A model generated the notes under the pieces. The model saw only the letters and a program-made list of their open reading frames with translations, was not told the DNA's origin and did no database searches. This document shows, one piece after another, positions 32,399-35,031 of a stretch of DNA of 35,031 nucleotides. Position 1 is the first letter of the stretch; every line of letters starts with the position of its first letter. The DNA comes from JAABUE01 sp037440925. Its GTDB lineage: Bacteria > Chloroflexota > Anaerolineae > Anaerolineales > Villigracilaceae. Where the stretch lies: contig JBBITF010000029.1 in NCBI GenBank assembly GCA_037440925.1, positions 1 to 35,031 of the forward strand. The letters run 5' to 3'. The position numbers were made by a program, and so were the translations under genes.

Positions 32399-32751
32399 AT
32401 GATGAGGGCGGTGTAGCGGCGGCCGCGGCCCAGCAGGCGAAAGAACAGGAAAGCCAGGCCGTATTTGCGGCGCAGGAGCGTCTGAACGTGCTGAAGGGCT
32501 TCGGGCGAGGCGTCGGCGCGGGCCTGCGCCTCGATCCACTCACCGAGCAGGGACCCGTCGGCGCGGCAGGGGGCGATGCGGATCTGCCCGCTGCGGCGGA
32601 TGCGTTTGGCTTTGCCCGAGTCGGCCTGCGTCCAGACGTAGAGGCTATCGCCTTCGGCCGCGAACCAGACCGGCGTGCGGACGGCCCTTCCGTCCTTGCG
32701 GAAGGATTCGATGTTGAGGTATTTTTGTTGGGCAAAAGAGTCAAGTGTCAT
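32374..32751 (-). CDS. PPOX-class (F420/flavin-dependent) oxidoreductase, second copy
   Basis: 125 residues. FAQQKYLNIESFRKDGRAVRTPVWFAAEGDSLYVWTQADSGKAKRIRRSGQIRIAPC is the same split-barrel opening as its neighbour, with the same spacing of RTPVWF and SGK.KR. Middle and end diverge (LLRRKYGLAFLFFRLLGRGRRYTALIIRP). The last residues, PWTVDR and stop, are encoded by an ACGGTC microrepeat, so the native C terminus may have been replaced. ATG 32751 has no obvious ribosome-binding site. Confidence 0.8.
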   Translation of the reverse strand: MTLDSFAQQKYLNIESFRKDGRAVRTPVWFAAEGDSLYVWTQADSGKAKRIRRSGQIRIAPCRADGSLLGEWIEAQARADASPEALQHVQTLLRRKYGLAFLFFRLLGRGRRYTALIIRPWTVDR

Positions 32752-32766
32752 ATGCTACTCGCTTGT

Positions 32767-33207
32767 TTAGGCTAGTTCTTGTGGCCATACTTGTATTCCC
32801 AACTGCTTGCCTGCCAACCACAATTGGCGGTCGAAGGTGGCCAGGGTCACGGGCAGGTTTAAGCGTTCTTGCCATAAAATGGCGCCGGCCAGGTGAAGGG
32901 CATCTTGGCCGCGCAAGGCATGTTGGCGGGCCAGGCTGGAGGCTCTTTCGATTGTCTGTGGGGTAACGTGCAGACGACTGATGATTTCCCAATCCTGGCA
33001 AAATTCGTCCCAGATTTTTTTGCTCTCTTCCTCGCCGATCGAGTGCGAACGGGTCAGGCGAGCCACCGCTGAGGCGGTTTCGACTTTGGTAATCACTCCT
33101 GTGGCTATTTCCTCTGCGCCTTCGAGCAATTGTCGGACCGCTTCTGAACCGGCTTCCTGGATATACCGTTTCAGCAGGGCGCTGGTGTCAAGGTAGATAA
33201 TCAACAT
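32767..33207 (-). CDS. vapC: VapC-type PIN-domain toxin
   Basis: PIN-domain ribonuclease, expected to cleave RNA and arrest growth when its antitoxin is degraded. 146 residues from ATG 33207 (a GTG lies immediately before, giving 147). Counting from that GTG, the four acidic residues of the active site are visible: D8 (YLDTSALLK), E44 (TKVETASAV), D103 (RGQDALHLA) and D127 (ATFDRQL). The start lies inside the antitoxin gene (20-base overlap), the usual arrangement. It is followed by the PPOX gene after 15 bases, probably unrelated. Confidence 0.9.
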   Translation of the reverse strand: MLIIYLDTSALLKRYIQEAGSEAVRQLLEGAEEIATGVITKVETASAVARLTRSHSIGEEESKKIWDEFCQDWEIISRLHVTPQTIERASSLARQHALRGQDALHLAGAILWQERLNLPVTLATFDRQLWLAGKQLGIQVWPQELA

Positions 33208-33478
33208 CACGACCCTCTGAAATCAGTTCTGAGGCTGGCTTGGGACCTCGGTTGACGATGGTCGGCTGGCGCGGTTCCAGTTTCTTGCCGCTCCACTCGA
33301 GAAAACCGGCTGCCTGTAAGGCTTTCATGCGCTCTTGCAGGCTGGCTTCGATGGGGATGATCTGACCAATCGGTTTGCCATGCTCAGTGACGATGATCGT
33401 TTCACCGTTTTTGATGCGACGCAAGTAGGCACTCAGTTTGTTTCTTAGTTCACGGGTGCCAATTCTTAGTTCACTCAT
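33188..33478 (-). CDS. vapB: VapB antitoxin (Phd/YefM type)
   Basis: 96 residues. The N-terminal Phd/YefM DNA-binding fold is clear: IGTRELRNKLSAYLRRIKNGETIIVTEHGKPIGQIIP (about 6-42). The C-terminal half (AAGFLEWSGKKLEPRQP... DVDYLP) is the toxin-binding tail. AAGGAG precedes ATG 33478. Phd-type antitoxins repress their own operon with toxin as co-repressor, and a short palindrome lies 33 bases upstream. Confidence 0.9.
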   Translation of the reverse strand: MSELRIGTRELRNKLSAYLRRIKNGETIIVTEHGKPIGQIIPIEASLQERMKALQAAGFLEWSGKKLEPRQPTIVNRGPKPASELISEGRDVDYLP

Positions 33479-33504
33479 CGTTTCTCCTTTTGTGACTACA
33501 TTTT

Positions 33505-33520
33505 ATCATATGTGTACACA
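33505..33520 (-). promoter_or_regulatory. Candidate operator and -10 of vapBC
   Basis: TGTGTACACA (33511-33520) is a perfect 10-base palindrome directly next to a minus-strand TATGAT (33510-33505). This is a plausible VapB/VapBC operator overlapping the promoter. No good -35 is visible. Confidence 0.4.
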
Positions 33521-33527
33521 AAAGCGC

Positions 33528-34967
33528 CTACGAAGCAACCCTTTTCGCGGCCTGGTAGGCTTGCAAGGTGCGTTCTTTGTCGCGCTCGATGATCGGGCGG
33601 GGGGGATAGCCTCTCACCTTAAGGCCTTTTTCCCCCGGGGCGTGAATGTCCTTCGCGTCCAGGCTGCGCAACTCTGGCACCCACTTGCGGATGTAGTCGC
33701 CGTTGGGGTCGAATTTCTGCGATTGCAGCACGGGGTTGAAGATGCGGAAGTAGGGGGCGGCATCGGTGCCGGTGCCGGCCGTCCACTGCCACCCGCCGTT
33801 GTTGGCAGCCAGGTCGCCATCGAGCAGGTTTTCCATGAACCAGGCTTCGCCCCAGCGCCAGTCAATCAGCAGGTCTTTGACCAGGAAGGAGGCGACGATC
33901 ATGCGGGCGCGGTTGTGCATCCAGCCGGTCTCGCGGAGTTGACGCATGGCCGCATCAATCACCGGGATGCCGGTCTCGCCCCGCTTCCAGGCTTCGAACT
34001 CTGAGGTTTGATTGCGCCAGGGGATGTTGGCGAGGGCTGGGTTGAAGGCGGTGTGGACGACGTGCGGGAAGTGGTAGAGGATGGAGATGTAGAATTCGCG
34101 CCAGATGAGTTCGTTGAGCCAGGTGGCAGCGCCCTCACCCCCGGCCCCTCTCCCAAAGGGAGAGGGGAGTGCGGCGTGGACCGCCTGGCGCAGGGAGATC
34201 ATGCCGAAGCGGAGGTAGGGGGAGAGGCGGGAGGTGCCGTCGAGGTCGAGGCGGTTGCGGAGGTCGTGGTAATTGGTGATTCCTCTCACCCCCGGCCCCT
34301 CTCTCGGAGGGAGAGGGGAGCCCCTCACCCCCGGCCCCTCTCCCAGGAGGAGAGGGGAGCAAAAGGTTTCGAGGCGACGGAGGGCTTCGGCTTCGCCGGC
34401 CGGGAAGCCGGGGTTGGCCTGAAACGCAGGCAGCGGGTCGGTACGGATGCCGGCAGGGGTAGGGAGGTGGTCGGGGGCGGGGAGGGGAGTCAGGTCGGCG
34501 GGCAAGAGGGCTTTCCAGGTTTTGCTGAAGGGGGTGTAGACGGTGTAGGGCGTGCCGTCGGGTTTGAGGAGCGCCATGGGGTGGTGGACGGTCTGGCCGT
34601 GGACGAGGGTCAGCGGCAGGGCGCGGGTGATGGCTTCGTCCCGGGCGCGGGCGTAGGGGGTGTAGTCTTCTTCGACGAAGATGCGAGTTGCGCCTGTTTC
34701 GGTGAGGAGTTGTTGCAGGATTTGTTGAGGACGACCGTTACGAATTACGAGATACGAGTTACGGGTTCGGAGGTCACGGTCAAGGGCGTGCAGGCCTTCG
34801 TAGAGGAAGTTGCGCCGGCGAGGGGAAGCGGAGTCAAACTTCGGGTCGAGGATGAAGAGCGGGATGACGGAACCAGCCTCGAGCGCAGCATGAAGCGCCG
34901 GGTTGTCGCTCAGGCGCAGGTCGCGGCGAATCCACCAGATGGAGGTCAGGCGGTTTGCATCTGCCAT
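33528..34967 (-). CDS. phr: Deoxyribodipyrimidine photolyase (class I cryptochrome/photolyase family)
   Basis: Repairs UV-induced cyclobutane dimers using light and FAD. 479 residues. N-terminal Rossmann domain: IWWIRRDLRLSDNPAL (10-25). C-terminal FAD domain: GTSRLSPYLRFGMIS (244-258), WLNELIWREFYISIL (283-297), GIPVIDAAMRQLRETGWMHNRARM and NGGWQWTAGTGTDAAPYFRIFNP, the FAD- and DNA-contacting motifs, with Trp residues in the expected electron-transfer positions. Two inserts made of dispersed-repeat translation (about 204-229 and 267-279) sit between conserved blocks without breaking the frame, and a third repeat-like stretch lies at about 68-78. All core motifs are intact, so it is probably functional. 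ATG 34967 overlaps the previous gene. Confidence 0.93.
   Translation of the reverse strand: MADANRLTSIWWIRRDLRLSDNPALHAALEAGSVIPLFILDPKFDSASPRRRNFLYEGLHALDRDLRTRNSYLVIRNGRPQQILQQLLTETGATRIFVEEDYTPYARARDEAITRALPLTLVHGQTVHHPMALLKPDGTPYTVYTPFSKTWKALLPADLTPLPAPDHLPTPAGIRTDPLPAFQANPGFPAGEAEALRRLETFCSPLLLGEGPGVRGSPLPPREGPGVRGITNYHDLRNRLDLDGTSRLSPYLRFGMISLRQAVHAALPSPFGRGAGGEGAATWLNELIWREFYISILYHFPHVVHTAFNPALANIPWRNQTSEFEAWKRGETGIPVIDAAMRQLRETGWMHNRARMIVASFLVKDLLIDWRWGEAWFMENLLDGDLAANNGGWQWTAGTGTDAAPYFRIFNPVLQSQKFDPNGDYIRKWVPELRSLDAKDIHAPGEKGLKVRGYPPRPIIERDKERTLQAYQAAKRVAS
34131..34170. repeat. 40-bp palindromic repeat inside phr, copy A
   Basis: CCCTCACCCCCGGCCCCTCT followed by CCC-AAA-GGGAGAGGGGAG. 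The core CCCCTCTCCC/GGGAGAGGGG is a 10-bp perfect hairpin. Read as protein on the minus strand it gives LPSPFGRGAGGEG. Confidence 0.9.
34282..34360. repeat. Two adjoining copies (B, C) of the 40-bp palindromic repeat inside phr
   Basis: Copy B (34282-34320) and copy C (34321-34360) lie head to tail without a spacer. Both keep the CTCACCCCCGGCCCCTCTC arm and the GGAGAGGGGAG arm, with small differences in the loop. In the phr frame they encode LLLGEGPGVRG and PLPPREGPGVRG. Confidence 0.9.
34737..34765. repeat. Microsatellite-like element within phr
   Basis: GTTACGAATTACGAGATACG followed by AGTTACGGG: units of about 8-9 bases (TACGA.T), a dispersed element type often seen in intergenic DNA. Here it encodes NSYLVIRN within the photolyase. 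Confidence 0.6.
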
Positions 34968-35031
34968 TCTTCGCGTTTGCGGCGGTATTCGATGATGGGC
35001 AGGTCGCCCTGGATGAGGGCTTCGCCGATTC
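34946..35031 (-). CDS. 3' end of an unidentified gene (partial)
   Basis: Entering from the window edge, the minus-strand frame reads IGEALIQGDLPIIEYRRKRE then EWQMQTA and a TGA at 34948-34946. Only 28 codons are visible, so I cannot name the family. The composition is coding-like and the frame overlaps the photolyase start by 22 bases, suggesting one operon. Confidence 0.5.
   Translation of the reverse strand, partial: IGEALIQGDLPIIEYRRKREEWQMQTA

Noticed and set aside
33528..34967. Photolyase as a pseudogene because of repeat insertions
   Set aside because: All inserts keep the frame and every core FAD/DNA-binding motif is intact.

Overview
This window most likely comes from a Chloroflexota genome (Anaerolineae-like), probably a metagenome scaffold. 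The evidence is a GC-rich base composition, split glycine-dehydrogenase-type subunits, a Thr-Pro-rich lipoprotein linker, a T-box ahead of pheST, and several families of short palindromic dispersed repeats that I associate with that phylum. A run of exactly 100 N (7375-7474) marks a scaffold join inside livF. No rRNA, tRNA, CRISPR array, complete transposase or replication origin was recognised.

Layout. 1-986 is decayed DNA with a frameshifted cytochrome b remnant. 987-9180 is a tightly packed plus-strand block: three lysine-fermentation enzymes (kal, kce, kdd), a complete branched-chain/hydrophobic amino-acid ABC transporter (livJHMGF) and a class III aminotransferase. After a three-copy 55-bp palindromic repeat array, 9460-13588 holds an operon of two subunits resembling glycine dehydrogenase (GcvPA/GcvPB) and a COG3199/AcoX-like ATP-NAD kinase-family protein. 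The GcvP-like proteins depart from the family consensus at several signature motifs, and no gcvH, gcvT or lipoate gene is nearby.

13589-17367 looks like an island. A 1052-residue lipoprotein of unknown function, AT-richer than its surroundings, sits between a truncated trypsin-like peptidase fragment and a frameshifted trypsin-co-occurring-domain fragment. 17358-25816 is a minus-strand envelope-glycan region: four large multi-membrane proteins, three with a GT-C-like acidic motif, a CMP-sugar synthetase-type cytidylyltransferase and a 2-hydroxyacid dehydrogenase. The ribosomal protein gene rpsT is embedded in it with its own promoter and terminator.

25817-35031 carries dcd (plus strand), then minus-strand pheST behind a T-box leader, a rearrangement junction joining two gene remnants, a small membrane protein, two related PPOX/F420-type flavin-binding proteins, a VapBC toxin-antitoxin pair, a photolyase whose coding sequence contains several dispersed repeats, and the 3' end of one more gene.

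How the genes work together. The first 9 kb reads as an amino-acid import and fermentation unit: the Liv system would bring in the substrate, Kdd/Kce/Kal would perform the late lysine-fermentation steps, and the aminotransferase would act on an amino intermediate. The GcvP-like/AcoX-like operon next door could extend this with a PLP-dependent decarboxylation of unknown substrate. That last link is inference and is the most interesting functional question in the window.
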